Shown here piece by piece: positions 7,956-16,329 of a stretch of DNA of 64,000 nucleotides. Where the stretch lies: the NCBI GenBank assembly GCA_030427585.1, contig JAUIBW010000019.1:1-64000 (forward strand), written 5' to 3'. The translations under genes were made by a program, and so were the position numbers. Origin of the DNA: Bacteroidia bacterium (lineage in GTDB: Bacteria; Bacteroidota; Bacteroidia; Flavobacteriales; Flavobacteriaceae). The notes under the pieces are model-generated. The model was not told the DNA's origin. It saw only the letters and a program-made list of their open reading frames with translations, and did no database searches. Numbering within the stretch: position 1 is the stretch's first letter; every line of letters starts with the position of its first letter.

Positions 7956-9764
7956 ATGCCCATAGTCACAGCAAGAGAAGTAGCCGCGGGGCTCAAAATG
8001 GATAAATTTGGTTTTATAGGCACCTTTATTGGTTGGGTGATTCTTAAGGTTACCCGATTATCAAAAGTAAATCGTCAATACGATAAGATAAGCCATTTAA
8101 AAGATTTGGACTTTTTAACCAAAACTTTGGAAATACATAATGTAAATTATGAAATTCCTGAAGAAGATCTAAAAAGATTACCTAAAAATGGGGCCTTTAT
8201 TACATTATCGAACCATCCTTTAGGAGGGCTTGATGGAGTTTTATTGCTTAAACTTATGTTAGAGCATCGGTCTGATTATAAAATAATAGCAAATTTTTTA
8301 CTGCACAGTTTTTCGCCGTTGAAGCCTTATATAATGCCTGTAAACCCTTTTGAGGATAGGAAAGAGGCAAAATCCAGTCATAAAGGAATTAAGGAAGCTA
8401 TTTTACACCTTCGTGAAGGTAAGCCACTTGGGATTTTTCCGGCAGGAGAAGTATCTACTTTTAAAGAAGGTAAGAATTATGTAGACAGACCTTGGGAACC
8501 TAGTGCCATGAGACTAGTTCAAAAAGCAAAAGTTCCTGTAATTCCTATATATTTTCATGCTCGCAATAGTAGACTTTTTTATCGACTGGCCTCTATAAGT
8601 GATATTTTACGAACAGCCAAATTACCGAGCGAACTTTTTTCTCAGGAAAATAAAGTTATCAAAGTGCGAATTGGTAATCCTGTTTCGGTAAAAGATCAGG
8701 AAGAACATACTAATCTTGAGGATTTTACGAATTTCTTACGTAAGAAGACGTATATGCTGGCCAATCCTTTTGAGAAAAAGACATTGAGAGAATCGATTCC
8801 TCAAAATTTGAAATTACCAAAATCACCTAAAGAAATAGCTGTCGAAGGTAATATCAATGCCATAGAATCAGAGCTACAATACTGTAGAGATCATGATAAA
8901 CGATTATTGATCAGTAAGAATTATGAAGTTTTTCTGGTAAAGAAAAAACATATTCCAAATGTAGTTCATGAAATAGGAAGGCTTAGAGAAATTACATTTA
9001 GAGCAATTGGAGAAGGAACTAATAATTCTTTAGATTTGGATCCTTTTGATGAATATTATCACCATATGTTTTTATGGGATAATGAAGCTAAAAAAATGGT
9101 TGGTGCGTATCGTATGGGAATGGGTTCGCAGATTTATGCTAACCGTGGCATTGATGGGTTTTATCTTCAGGATTTATTTAGGTTTGAACCAGAATTACAT
9201 AAAATGATGAGTGAATCTATCGAAATGGGTAGAGCTTTTATTATTAAAGAATATCAACAACGTCCTATGCCATTATTTTTACTTTGGAAAGGTATAGTGC
9301 ATTGTACGCTTCGATTCCCAGAGCATAAATATCTTATAGGAGGAGTTAGTATTAGCAATAAGTTTAGCAATTTTTCTAAATCTCTGATGATAGAGTTTAT
9401 GAAATCTCATTATTATGATCCTTATGTGGCACAGTATGTTAGGCCTAAAAAAGAGTTTAAAGTAAAATTAAAAGATGCAGATAAAGATTTTGTCTTTGAT
9501 GAGAGTAAAAGTGATCTCAATAAATTTGATAAAATTATTGATGAAGTAGAGCCAGGAAGTCTTCGTATTCCGGTTTTAATTAAAAAATATATTAAGCAAA
9601 ATGCTAAAGTAGTATCATTCAATGTTGATCCATTATTTAATAATGCAGTTGATGGTTTAATGTATATTCGTATCGCTGATCTTCCTGATAGTACTGTAAA
9701 ACCCGTTATGGAAGAATTTCAGGCAGAATTAGAGCAGAAGTATTTTAAAAACGGTGATAAATAA
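7956..9764 (+). CDS. Bifunctional PlsC-like/GNAT acyltransferase (OlsF/GlsAB type, amino-acid lipid synthesis)
   Basis: A two-domain acyltransferase of 602 residues. The N-terminal half (about 60-270) is PlsC-like with SNHPLGGLDG as the catalytic His-Asp motif and FPAGEVS as the glycerol-phosphate-type motif. The C-terminal half (about 310-560) is the OlsB/hemolysin-like GNAT, with FRAIGEGTNNSLDLDPFDEYYHHMF in two overlapping family signatures and EMGRAFI. Fused proteins of this type (OlsF) make ornithine lipids, and the homologous pair GlsB/GlsA makes glycine lipids in Bacteroidota. The N-acyl step would be done by the GNAT half and the O-acyl step by the PlsC half. The head-group amino acid cannot be read from the sequence. 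The start ATG 7956 is preferred over the upstream TTG, which lies just after the promoter. Confidence 0.85.
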   Translation: MPIVTAREVAAGLKMDKFGFIGTFIGWVILKVTRLSKVNRQYDKISHLKDLDFLTKTLEIHNVNYEIPEEDLKRLPKNGAFITLSNHPLGGLDGVLLLKLMLEHRSDYKIIANFLLHSFSPLKPYIMPVNPFEDRKEAKSSHKGIKEAILHLREGKPLGIFPAGEVSTFKEGKNYVDRPWEPSAMRLVQKAKVPVIPIYFHARNSRLFYRLASISDILRTAKLPSELFSQENKVIKVRIGNPVSVKDQEEHTNLEDFTNFLRKKTYMLANPFEKKTLRESIPQNLKLPKSPKEIAVEGNINAIESELQYCRDHDKRLLISKNYEVFLVKKKHIPNVVHEIGRLREITFRAIGEGTNNSLDLDPFDEYYHHMFLWDNEAKKMVGAYRMGMGSQIYANRGIDGFYLQDLFRFEPELHKMMSESIEMGRAFIIKEYQQRPMPLFLLWKGIVHCTLRFPEHKYLIGGVSISNKFSNFSKSLMIEFMKSHYYDPYVAQYVRPKKEFKVKLKDADKDFVFDESKSDLNKFDKIIDEVEPGSLRIPVLIKKYIKQNAKVVSFNVDPLFNNAVDGLMYIRIADLPDSTVKPVMEEFQAELEQKYFKNGDK

Positions 9765-9824
9765 GGTTCTCAACATACACTGTTTTTTAGATTTTATTTT
9801 TTTGATAATTTTAAGTAGTGTCTA

Positions 9825-10250
9825 TTACGATACTGTTTTTGACATATTTTTCTCTACAAAATCTTTGCAATATTCTTTAATCTGATTTCTGGTTTTTATA
9901 AATGCGCTATGAATTTCTTCTTCTGTGCCTTCTACTTTTGATGGATCAAAGAAATTATAATGCAATCGTTTTGCCTTACCGGGGAAGAAAGGACATCTTT
10001 CTTTGGCATTATCACACACAGTAATAATGAAGTCAAATTGTATATTTAGATATTCGTCTAGATTATTAGAAGTATGAGTAGAAATATCAATACCATCTTC
10101 CTTCATAATCGCTATTGCTCGGGGATTTACTCCGTGTGTTTCTACTCCCGCACTATAAATAGTTGCATTGTCTTTGGCAAAATGTTTTAAATATCCTTCT
10201 GCCATTTGACTCCTACAAGAATTACCGGTGCATAATACTAAAATATTCAT
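9825..10250 (-). CDS. arsC: Thioredoxin-coupled arsenate reductase
   Basis: A low-molecular-weight phosphatase-fold arsenate reductase of 141 residues that reduces arsenate to arsenite for export. The anion loop LCTGNSCRS carries Cys7, Cys12 and Arg13. The redox relay Cys79 and Cys86 (TVCDNAKERCPFF) gives the same spacing as the S. aureus thioredoxin-dependent enzyme. It is the last gene of a minus-strand ars operon headed by arsR. No arsenite efflux gene (arsB/acr3) is visible next to it. Confidence 0.93.
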   Translation of the reverse strand: MNILVLCTGNSCRSQMAEGYLKHFAKDNATIYSAGVETHGVNPRAIAIMKEDGIDISTHTSNNLDEYLNIQFDFIITVCDNAKERCPFFPGKAKRLHYNFFDPSKVEGTEEEIHSAFIKTRNQIKEYCKDFVEKNMSKTVS

Positions 10251-10309
10251 GAGTGTTTTTATTTTTAATTGCTCTCTTTTTAGAAGAGAATTTGTAGTGT
10301 TTATTGTGG

Positions 10310-10810
10310 TTATATAATTATTTTACTTCTTCGTTCCAAGAGGATATTATCGTGCCATATGCCATCTAATTTTGCTACTTTTTCTCGATATCCTATTTCT
10401 CTAAAGCCTAAGGATTTATGTAAATCGATACTGGCTTTATTGTTTCTAAATATCCCAGCTTGTAGGGTCCAGAATCCAGCTTTTTCGCTTTCTTCAATTA
10501 ATTTGGATAAAAGTAGTTTACCTATCCCCAAACCCCTAAATTTTGATGTTATATAAATACTAACTTCGGCTACCCCTTTATATACTTCCCTTTTCGAAGT
10601 TGGGGACAGGGCTGCCCAGCCTGCAATAGCATTTTTATGGATAGCCTTAATTCTACACGATTTTAGATGCGAAATATCCCATACTTTCCAGGTAGGTACT
10701 TGAGTTTCAAAAGTAGCAATTTTGGTATCAATTCCTTCTTTATAGATCGCAGAGATCGTAGGCCAATCCTTTTGGGTAAAATATGTTATTTTTGTTGTGG
10801 TGTTCATCAT
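10310..10810 (-). CDS. GNAT acetyltransferase of the ars operon (ArsN1/phosphinothricin-acetyltransferase-like)
   Basis: A single GNAT domain of 166 residues. The N-terminal IYKEGIDTKIATFE and the acetyl-CoA site SIYITSKFRGLGIGKLLL match the phosphinothricin acetyltransferase/ArsN branch. ArsN1 proteins acetylate the alpha-amino group of organoarsenical arsinothricin. The gene directly abuts the DUF6428 gene (stop and start adjacent) within the ars operon, so an arsenic-related role is likely. The exact substrate is inference. The start has two consecutive Met codons, at 10810 and 10807. Confidence 0.8.
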   Translation of the reverse strand: MMNTTTKITYFTQKDWPTISAIYKEGIDTKIATFETQVPTWKVWDISHLKSCRIKAIHKNAIAGWAALSPTSKREVYKGVAEVSIYITSKFRGLGIGKLLLSKLIEESEKAGFWTLQAGIFRNNKASIDLHKSLGFREIGYREKVAKLDGIWHDNILLERRSKIII

Positions 10811-11296
10811 CTAGCAACAACCGCTACCAGGAGCACAAGAAGCGGCTTCTGTAGCATTAGTTTCTGTAATTCCACATGCTTCTTTTGCTTTGCAATCTGT
10901 GGGGTTTACGGTAAGTCTCAGTATTAATTGATTTTTTTTGATTTCAAAATCTGCAATGTGTAATTGCGCAGTATGAAACATAGTATTTCCATACTCTATT
11001 TTTACTACAGCATCCATTTCATAAGATTTCATCTTTCCTACCTTTCTTAATATCGCCAGAGCTTTATAGGTACTCATATAGTCTGATTTACCTAATTCAC
11101 TTGGGCTTTCCCATAGTTGAATAATAGTTTCTTTCCAGAAATCGGTACCTGCACCACAATCTACGGCATCTACAGTAACATGTTTTACTTCGGTAATATG
11201 GTAATTAGTCCCTACCAGCATTCCCGGAGCATATTCGAATAATAATGATTTATCTTGATGTTCTGCTAGTAGAGTTATAAAGTCTGATGTGTTCAT
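10811..11296 (-). CDS. DUF6428 family protein with Cys-rich tail, ars operon
   Basis: A soluble protein of 161 residues with no signal peptide. I recognise the DUF6428 family, often found with arsR/arsC in Bacteroidota and of unknown biochemical function. It has a central DAVDCGAGTDFW motif. The C-terminal third is Cys-rich (DCKAKEACG, then SCAPGSGCC at the very end), suggesting As(III) or other soft-metal binding. It lies between arsR (21 bases upstream) and the GNAT gene (abutting), so it is certainly part of the operon. A role as an arsenite-binding or metallochaperone protein is my inference. Confidence 0.8.
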   Translation of the reverse strand: MNTSDFITLLAEHQDKSLLFEYAPGMLVGTNYHITEVKHVTVDAVDCGAGTDFWKETIIQLWESPSELGKSDYMSTYKALAILRKVGKMKSYEMDAVVKIEYGNTMFHTAQLHIADFEIKKNQLILRLTVNPTDCKAKEACGITETNATEAASCAPGSGCC

Positions 11297-11317
11297 GATT
11301 TTTAATGATTATTAGAT

Positions 11318-11641
11318 TTAACAACAATTTTTTTTGGTGGTATTAAAAAATGAGTTTAGATTTTTTTGTAAAGCAGCCCATCGATCGATATCGATACAGT
11401 AACACATGCTTTTACCTTCGATTTCTCCTTGAAGTAATCCTATGCTTTTTAATTCTTTAAGGTGTTGGGATATCGTAGCTTGCGCCAATCCTATCTCTTC
11501 AACCAAGTCATTACATATACATGTATTTTGTTTGCTGATATATTGAAGAATAGCAATACGTGCAGGGTGACCTAATATTTTAAAGAACTGTGCCAATTCA
11601 TTTTGTTGTTGATCGAATATTTGCGTCTTGGTAATTCCCAT
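11318..11641 (-). CDS. arsR: ArsR-family arsenite-responsive repressor
   Basis: A winged-helix repressor of 107 residues. KILGHPARIAILQYI is the N-terminal helix signature. The helix before the recognition helix carries TCICNDL (Cys41, Cys43), a variant of the arsenite-sensing CxC site. The recognition helix is AQATISQHLKELKSIGLL. Two more Cys at 80 and 82 and a terminal CysCys could take part in metal binding. It heads the ars operon and has an inverted-repeat operator just upstream, which points to autoregulation. Confidence 0.93.
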   Translation of the reverse strand: MGITKTQIFDQQQNELAQFFKILGHPARIAILQYISKQNTCICNDLVEEIGLAQATISQHLKELKSIGLLQGEIEGKSMCYCIDIDRWAALQKNLNSFFNTTKKNCC

Positions 11642-11655
11642 AATTAATATTATAA

Positions 11656-11673
11656 TATCGCAATATTACGATA
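11656..11673. promoter_or_regulatory. Putative ArsR operator
   Basis: TATCG and CGATA form an inverted repeat separated by eight AT-rich bases, 15-32 bases upstream of the arsR start codon. Length, symmetry and position fit an ArsR dimer site overlapping the arsR promoter. Confidence 0.6.
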
Positions 11674-11685
11674 ACAAAATGAAAT

Positions 11686-11717
11686 AAAAAACCGAAAACT
11701 AAGATTTCCGGCTTTTT
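11686..11717 (-). terminator. Terminator of the TM2 gene
   Basis: On the minus strand a stem of AGCCGGAAA with TTTCGGTTTTT lies just after the TM2 gene stop and is followed by T-residues. It separates that gene from the arsR promoter. Confidence 0.7.
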
Positions 11718-11721
11718 ATTA

Positions 11722-12114
11722 TTAGAACCAAGGCTTTTTACCTACCTGATAGGTTTGGTAAAATTCATCATCAGACTTTACTAAGTACATAATTCCTTCT
11801 ATTAATCCTATAATTCCAGAAATCGAAGAAGTAATTCCGCAGGTAAAAAATCCGAGAAGCCCACAAACGAGCATAATAATTCCTTCTTTATTATATCCCA
11901 AAATAAACTTATGGATTCCTAGCCAACCCAAAAGTATCCCTAAGATACCCGCCAGCATTTTTTTGTTATCTGAAGAATTAACAAGTTCTTTAGCTTCTTC
12001 GGCAAAATCACTGGCTGCTTCTTTAGCATCATTAGCAAATTCTTTTGCGGCTTCTGCCGCTTCTTCTGCTCCTTTTTTTATATCGTCCCCTAGGTTGTTG
12101 TTTTCTTCACTCAT
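11722..12114 (-). CDS. TM2-domain membrane protein
   Basis: A protein of 130 residues. Residues 1-50 are hydrophilic and Ala/Glu-rich with repeated KEA/EAAKE heptads (amphipathic helix). The TM2 domain follows (about 52-115) with two hydrophobic segments: the first contains LGWLGIHKFILGYNKEG and the second LLGFFTCGITSSISGIIGLIEGIMYL. TM2 proteins are small inner-membrane proteins of unclear function. The gene is single, with its own terminator, and is not part of the ars operon. Confidence 0.85.
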   Translation of the reverse strand: MSEENNNLGDDIKKGAEEAAEAAKEFANDAKEAASDFAEEAKELVNSSDNKKMLAGILGILLGWLGIHKFILGYNKEGIIMLVCGLLGFFTCGITSSISGIIGLIEGIMYLVKSDDEFYQTYQVGKKPWF

Positions 12115-12240
12115 GTTGTTAAAATCATTTATTAGTTTGGAGAAAATTACAAAAAAATATCAATTAAAAATCAGAAGATTAACAAGAATGTTTATAGGTG
12201 TTAATTATTAGTATATAGGATAACTATAGTACAGTATATT

Positions 12241-12269
12241 TTGATAAGTCATATTTATTGTTATATTTG
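12241..12269 (+). promoter_or_regulatory. Canonical Bacteroidota promoter (TTG-N18-TATATTTG)
   Basis: TTG at 12241-12243, an 18-base spacer, and TATATTTG at 12262-12269 are a near-ideal TTG/TAnnTTTG promoter. It drives the following membrane protein gene. It places the transcription start near or just before the TTG codon at 12281, which argues for ATG 12323 as the start. Confidence 0.75.
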
Positions 12270-12322
12270 ATATAACAACTTTGAATAAAAAAACAAACAC
12301 TAACCTTTTAAATTTGAAAACT

Positions 12323-12745
12323 ATGATATGGGGAATCTCATTAATCGTTTTAAGTATTCTTGCAGTACCATCGTTACTATTATCTAAAAAACCAAATGCA
12401 AAAGAGCTTTTAGAAAAAATTGAACCTTACCAGGGTTGGATTGGATTTATATTTTGTATTTGGGGTATCTGGGGTATTATTTCTGCAATTTTAAACCTGG
12501 GGTGGCTTACAACATATCCTATTTGGTGGATAACCTTGTTAGCAGGAAATATTGTTTCTGCAGCATTAGGATTTATGCTTGGATTTGGTCTCATCAGTAA
12601 GTATTTTTTATCCAAAAGTGAAGAGGCAAAAGAAAAAGCAAATCGCCTTAGAGAAAAATTAGCTCCTAAACAAGGTAAGCTAGGTATTTTAGGAATAATA
12701 GTTGGCTGCTGGATGATAGTAGCGTCTCTTTTATTCTTTATGTAA
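12323..12745 (+). CDS. Small four-helix membrane protein, unknown function
   Basis: About 140 residues with four hydrophobic segments (after the start [20 protein letters not shown]; around [44 protein letters not shown]; and the C-terminal LGIILG-like segment ending in SLLFFM). A basic loop ([22 protein letters not shown]) lies between the last two. I do not recognise a family. Start ATG 12323 is chosen because the TTG at 12281 lies at the expected transcription start. Monocistronic, with a strong terminator behind. Confidence 0.65.
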   Translation: MIWGISLIVLSILAVPSLLLSKKPNAKELLEKIEPYQGWIGFIFCIWGIWGIISAILNLGWLTTYPIWWITLLAGNIVSAALGFMLGFGLISKYFLSKSEEAKEKANRLREKLAPKQGKLGILGIIVGCWMIVASLLFFM

Positions 12746-12765
12746 TATTAAATGAAATTATATAT

Positions 12766-12797
12766 AAAAAAGGTTGGCTACATAGCCAACCTTTTTT
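12766..12797. terminator. Bidirectional terminator
   Basis: A perfect inverted repeat of AAAAAAGGTTGGCTA around two central bases, with T-runs on both strands. It sits between convergent genes (membrane protein on plus, VOC protein on minus). Confidence 0.9.
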
Positions 12798-12806
12798 GTT
12801 AGAGTT

Positions 12807-13190
12807 TTACAAGAATGCTTTATCGACGGGTTCCCAAAGCTCGATTTTATTACCCTCTGGATCTACAATCCATCCAAATTTACCATATTCATACTCTTCT
12901 ACTTTATCAATAACAGTTACTCCTTCGCTTTTAAGAACTTCGAGAAGTTCGGTTAGGTTTTCTACTCTGAAATTCATCATAAATTCTTTCTTGCTTGGGG
13001 CAAAATAAGTAGTGTCGTCTTTAAAAGGGCTCCATTGTGTAGAGCAATCGTTACCTTCTTTGTCTTTCCACCAGAATGTACAACCATAATCATCTGTATT
13101 AAAACCCAGATGATCCCTGTACCAATCTTTTGTTTTTTTAGGATCGGCTGTTTTAAAAAATATGCCTCCTATTCCTGTTACTCGTTTCAT
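12807..13190 (-). CDS. VOC-family (glyoxalase-like) protein
   Basis: A protein of 127 residues, one vicinal-oxygen-chelate domain made of two beta-alpha-beta-beta-beta units (GIGGIFFKTADPKKTKDWYRDHLGF; FRVENLTELLEVLKSEGV). It ends with DPEGNKIELWEP, which carries the typical metal-binding Glu. The substrate is unknown; many such proteins are dioxygenases or resistance proteins. It is followed on the same strand by no close partner except the DUF1801 gene 10 bases upstream in transcription order, so the two may be co-transcribed. Confidence 0.85.
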   Translation of the reverse strand: MKRVTGIGGIFFKTADPKKTKDWYRDHLGFNTDDYGCTFWWKDKEGNDCSTQWSPFKDDTTYFAPSKKEFMMNFRVENLTELLEVLKSEGVTVIDKVEEYEYGKFGWIVDPEGNKIELWEPVDKAFL

Positions 13191-13200
13191 AGCTATATTG

Positions 13201-13659
13201 TTATTTGTTTTTTACTTTAGATTCATACATTGCAATCCATTCTTGCGGAGTCATTTTGGTAGATAATTCTGCGATTAATTCCATCGGAATCTGATTGATT
13301 TTTTTGAAACGGATACAACTTTTACCCATATCTAATTTTGTTTTTACATACTTAGGATATTCACCAACAAACCAGTTCATTAATTCTGGATTTGCATAAA
13401 TGCCACTATGATAGACAGCTATAAAATTCTTCTGCGAAGCAATATTCATAAAGGGTAAAGGTAATTTAGGATCACAGTGGTACCCATTGGGATATAAGCT
13501 GTGTGGTACAACATACCCAATCATACCATAGCTAATTTCTTCAGAAAACCCCTCAGGAAGATTGTCTTTTATTACTTTTCTAAGCATACTCATAACTTCC
13601 TTTCTTTCCTCAGGAATAGCTTCTATATACTCATCAGGTGTTTTAGCTTTGTATTGCAT
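13201..13659 (-). CDS. DUF1801 (YdhG-like) protein
   Basis: A soluble protein of 152 residues. TPDEYIEAIPEERKEVMSMLRKVIKDNLPEGFSEEISYGMIGYVVP is the characteristic N-terminal half of DUF1801/YdhG proteins, and the C-terminal MGKSCIRFKKINQIPMELI also fits. The biochemical function is not established, though the fold is related to iron chaperone frataxin-like proteins in some annotations. It lies 10 bases upstream of the VOC gene on the minus strand and is probably in one transcript with it. Confidence 0.8.
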   Translation of the reverse strand: MQYKAKTPDEYIEAIPEERKEVMSMLRKVIKDNLPEGFSEEISYGMIGYVVPHSLYPNGYHCDPKLPLPFMNIASQKNFIAVYHSGIYANPELMNWFVGEYPKYVKTKLDMGKSCIRFKKINQIPMELIAELSTKMTPQEWIAMYESKVKNK

Positions 13660-13682
13660 ACTATTTTTATTGTATTATTTTT

Positions 13683-14204
13683 TTAATTAGCTGATATTGG
13701 TTTACGCTGTAGTATCAGTGCTGAAATTAGTGAAATTATAAACCCAATCATAAATACTGTTGCAAACATTAAAAAGAAGCTCATAAACCTGTTAGAAAAT
13801 AACTCTTTTTGGGCTTCTAACTCTGCCAGTTTAGCTTCAAGTTCGGCCTGTGGGAGAGAATTTTTCATTTGTTCAACGTAATGCGAATAGTATTCGGTGA
13901 CAAAATCTGGGTTGATATATTCGATATAAATCACATCTAATATCCCAAAGGCCAAAGCAGCAATAAGAGTAATAAGTATACCGATCAATAATGCTTTTCC
14001 GAAGGAAACAACACCGTTATTTTCTTTATCCCGATAATGTTTAATACCAAGGAACACAAAAAGTAACGATACTATTATACCGGCATACCCTATTACTTCT
14101 TGAATAGAGTAATCCAGGTTTTTCCCTAAAAACCATCCTGCAAGTGCTAACAGGCATATAGAAATGGCACTTCGTAACCCATAACGTATAATTGTATTTT
14201 TCAT
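13683..14204 (-). CDS. DUF4199 membrane protein
   Basis: About 173 residues with four membrane segments: two near the N-terminus (SAISICLLALAGWFLG; IGYAGIIVSLLFVFLGIKHYRD), a third (FGKALLIGILITLIAALAFGILDVIY) and a fourth near the C-terminus. An extramembrane helix with EYYSHYVEQMKNSLPQAELEAKLAELEAQKE lies before the last. This order is typical of the DUF4199 family of Bacteroidota, whose function is unknown. Start ATG 14204 (MKNTIIRYGLRS) is preferred; the upstream extension has no family resemblance. Confidence 0.8.
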   Translation of the reverse strand: MKNTIIRYGLRSAISICLLALAGWFLGKNLDYSIQEVIGYAGIIVSLLFVFLGIKHYRDKENNGVVSFGKALLIGILITLIAALAFGILDVIYIEYINPDFVTEYYSHYVEQMKNSLPQAELEAKLAELEAQKELFSNRFMSFFLMFATVFMIGFIISLISALILQRKPISAN

Positions 14205-14305
14205 TGATGTATATGTATTTGTTGTTAGACCCAAATGTAAAATTAGGCCAATAAACAGCATTCATACTAAAGTATGAAATTTAGAATATATGAGGTTGAA
14301 ATACG

Positions 14306-14722
14306 TTAAAGCGGTATAATTTGTAGCTGTTTTGCAATTTGTATTGCTTGAGTACGTCGTTTTGCATCTAGTTTTACGAGCATATTAGAAACATGAGTTT
14401 TTATAGTACTTTCTGAAACAAAGAGTTTTTGGGCGATCTCTTTATTAGATAATCCCATAGCAATCTGGCATAAGACTTCATACTCTCGTTTGCTCAATCC
14501 CAGTTCTTCAATTTTTTGATAATTTATCTCCTGTGTAGGTGTTTTCTTTTTGTGTAGAACTCTTTTGTTGATTACAATACCAATTATAAAAAAAATAACA
14601 GCGATTATGGCAATTACAGTTTCTATCGATGTATCTCCAGCAATGATACTGTATTTACTTAACTGAAAAAGAGCTAGTATTGCCAGAACTAAAGCTGCAA
14701 AAGTAAAAATTGTTTTCTTCAC
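14306..14722 (-). CDS. Membrane-anchored LuxR-type regulator
   Basis: About 138 residues. Two hydrophobic segments come first (KKTIFTFAALVLAILALFQL and TVIAIIAVIFFIIGIVI), then a LuxR/GerE DNA-binding domain (LSKREYEVLCQIAMGLSNKEIAQKLFVSESTIKTHVSNMLVKLDAKRRTQAIQIA). There is no receiver domain, so it is not a classical response regulator; the membrane part may be the sensor. I favour GTG 14722 as start because the first membrane helix then begins right after it. ATG 14767 would add 15 unusual residues and overlap the upstream gene. Confidence 0.75.
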   Translation of the reverse strand: MKKTIFTFAALVLAILALFQLSKYSIIAGDTSIETVIAIIAVIFFIIGIVINKRVLHKKKTPTQEINYQKIEELGLSKREYEVLCQIAMGLSNKEIAQKLFVSESTIKTHVSNMLVKLDAKRRTQAIQIAKQLQIIPL

Positions 14723-14747
14723 TCTATAAATGTAGTAAAACTGAAAT

Positions 14748-15368
14748 TTAATTTGAAAGCAAATCAATTTCTTGTTGAAGGTTTTCTTTCGCCTTCACTT
14801 CAAATTTTTTGTAGAAATATTCAGATTTAAAGATCGCCTGCATATGTATAAAATGATTTAAAACTTTGATTCTTCCTTTGTTGTACATAAAATCGGGATA
14901 GTATTTGTATTCTTTCCTTACGTTTTTGTAATAAGTTTCATAGTTTTTCCAATCACTTCCTAATATAGAGAGATCAGCATCGGTAAAATAATTAATGTCA
15001 CTCGTTTCAGAATTGTTGTGCCCTTTGGTGGCCAATATCATGTCAGAACAAAGTATGATACGATTTTTATCTATAGATAATGAATTTAGTACCGCTATTG
15101 CCTTCTTTGCACTTTGTTCTTCATTATCCTGTTTTAGTATGTTATAAACATAATCATGATAAAACAAAGCGAATAAAACCATATCCCAGTCTTTAATTTT
15201 GTTTTTGACTTCAACCAAATTATGATAAAGATGGTCTAGGTGTGAAAGATTATGGTAGTATCTGATCTTTTTATGATGTTGTTTGGAAATATCATTCCAT
15301 AAGGATTCAATATAGTCTGAATCTTGAGTGTAGTTTGATAATAATGTAGTAAATATTTGTTTTAACAA
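14748..15368 (-). CDS. HD-superfamily predicted metal-dependent phosphohydrolase (COG4339-like)
   Basis: A soluble protein of 206 residues. RYYHNLSHLDHLYHNL, ALFYHDYVY and the Asp of YFTDADLSILGSD give the His/Asp metal-binding pattern of the COG4339 HD hydrolases. Substrates of this family are not known. The start overlaps the end of the 2-hydroxyacid dehydrogenase gene by seven bases, so the two are probably translated from one transcript. Confidence 0.8.
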   Translation of the reverse strand: MLKQIFTTLLSNYTQDSDYIESLWNDISKQHHKKIRYYHNLSHLDHLYHNLVEVKNKIKDWDMVLFALFYHDYVYNILKQDNEEQSAKKAIAVLNSLSIDKNRIILCSDMILATKGHNNSETSDINYFTDADLSILGSDWKNYETYYKNVRKEYKYYPDFMYNKGRIKVLNHFIHMQAIFKSEYFYKKFEVKAKENLQQEIDLLSN

Positions 15369-16303
15369 AACTCTGCTTTAATTTTATCAACGATGGTCTG
15401 TGCTAATTTTTCTTTAGATTCTACAGTCCAACCTGCGACATGTGGACTTAAGATCACATTATTCATTTTAAGGAGTTCCTTAAATTCTGTTGACATTTCT
15501 TTTTCTGAAGCAAATAAGTTTTCAAAAGACGATTTTTCGTATTCTAAAACATCTAACCCTGCTCCTAAGATTTTTCCTTCTTCTATACCTTTGACCAGAT
15601 CTTTGGTAACAACACTTTTTCCTCTGGCAGTGTTGATCAGCCAAAACGGTTTTTTAAATTTATGAATAAATTTAGAGTTAATCATGCCGATTGTTTTAGG
15701 GGTTTCTGGGGTATGAAGGCTTAATACATCGGTCTTTTCAAAAAGCTCATCAAGTTCTACTTGTGTTGCATCGCTGTTTTCTACATCATCTTTAATATCA
15801 TAACAAATGACTTCTACCGCAAAACCACGTAGTTTTTTGGCAAAAGCTCTGCCCATATTACCATATCCAATAATACTAACTGTTTTTCCATCTAATTCGA
15901 TACCCCGATGTTCTTCGCGAAGCCATTGCCCATTTCGTACACTTTGATCAGCAATATTCATTTTGTTGAATAATGATAAAATCATACCCAATGCATGTTC
16001 ACCAACAGCATTGCGATTTCCTTCTGGTGCGTTAAATAGTTTAACTCCTAATTCCTCGGCATGTAGGATGTCGATATTTTCCAGGCCAGCACCTACTCGC
16101 CCTATAAATTTTAAGTTTTTGGCTTTGTCAAGAAAACTTTTATCAATTTTAAATCTACTGCGAATGATAATCCCACTATAATTATGGATTTTGGATTCTA
16201 TTTCTTCTTTTGTAGAAGTATAATCTTCATGATTTTCGAAACCTGCAGCGACAAGCTGATTTAAAAGTAGGGGATGATTTGTGTCAAGGTGAAGTACTTT
16301 CAT
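15362..16303 (-). CDS. D-2-hydroxyacid dehydrogenase (phosphoglycerate-dehydrogenase-like)
   Basis: An NAD-dependent D-2-hydroxyacid dehydrogenase of 313 residues. The N-terminal substrate domain has IIIRSRFKIDKSFLDKA and GRVGAGLENID. The nucleotide-binding domain has the dinucleotide fold around VSIIGYGNMGRAFAKKL with the cofactor Asp in CYDIKDD. The catalytic triad is Arg in NTARGK, Glu in LDVLEYE and His in SPHVAGW. There is no ACT/regulatory domain. SerA-like activity is possible but other 2-ketoacid substrates are equally likely. The start ATG 16303 (MKVLHLDTN) is supported by a TAATTTTG element immediately upstream that overlaps the longer alternative. Confidence 0.9.
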   Translation of the reverse strand: MKVLHLDTNHPLLLNQLVAAGFENHEDYTSTKEEIESKIHNYSGIIIRSRFKIDKSFLDKAKNLKFIGRVGAGLENIDILHAEELGVKLFNAPEGNRNAVGEHALGMILSLFNKMNIADQSVRNGQWLREEHRGIELDGKTVSIIGYGNMGRAFAKKLRGFAVEVICYDIKDDVENSDATQVELDELFEKTDVLSLHTPETPKTIGMINSKFIHKFKKPFWLINTARGKSVVTKDLVKGIEEGKILGAGLDVLEYEKSSFENLFASEKEMSTEFKELLKMNNVILSPHVAGWTVESKEKLAQTIVDKIKAEFC

Positions 16304-16321
16304 ATATTTTGTATAGGTCTC

Positions 16322-16329
16322 CAAAATTA
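16322..16329 (-). promoter_or_regulatory. Promoter -7 element (TAATTTTG)
   Basis: Minus-strand TAATTTTG fits TAnnTTTG and lies 18 bases upstream of ATG 16303. It overlaps the alternative ATG at 16324 and so decides the start. Confidence 0.5.
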
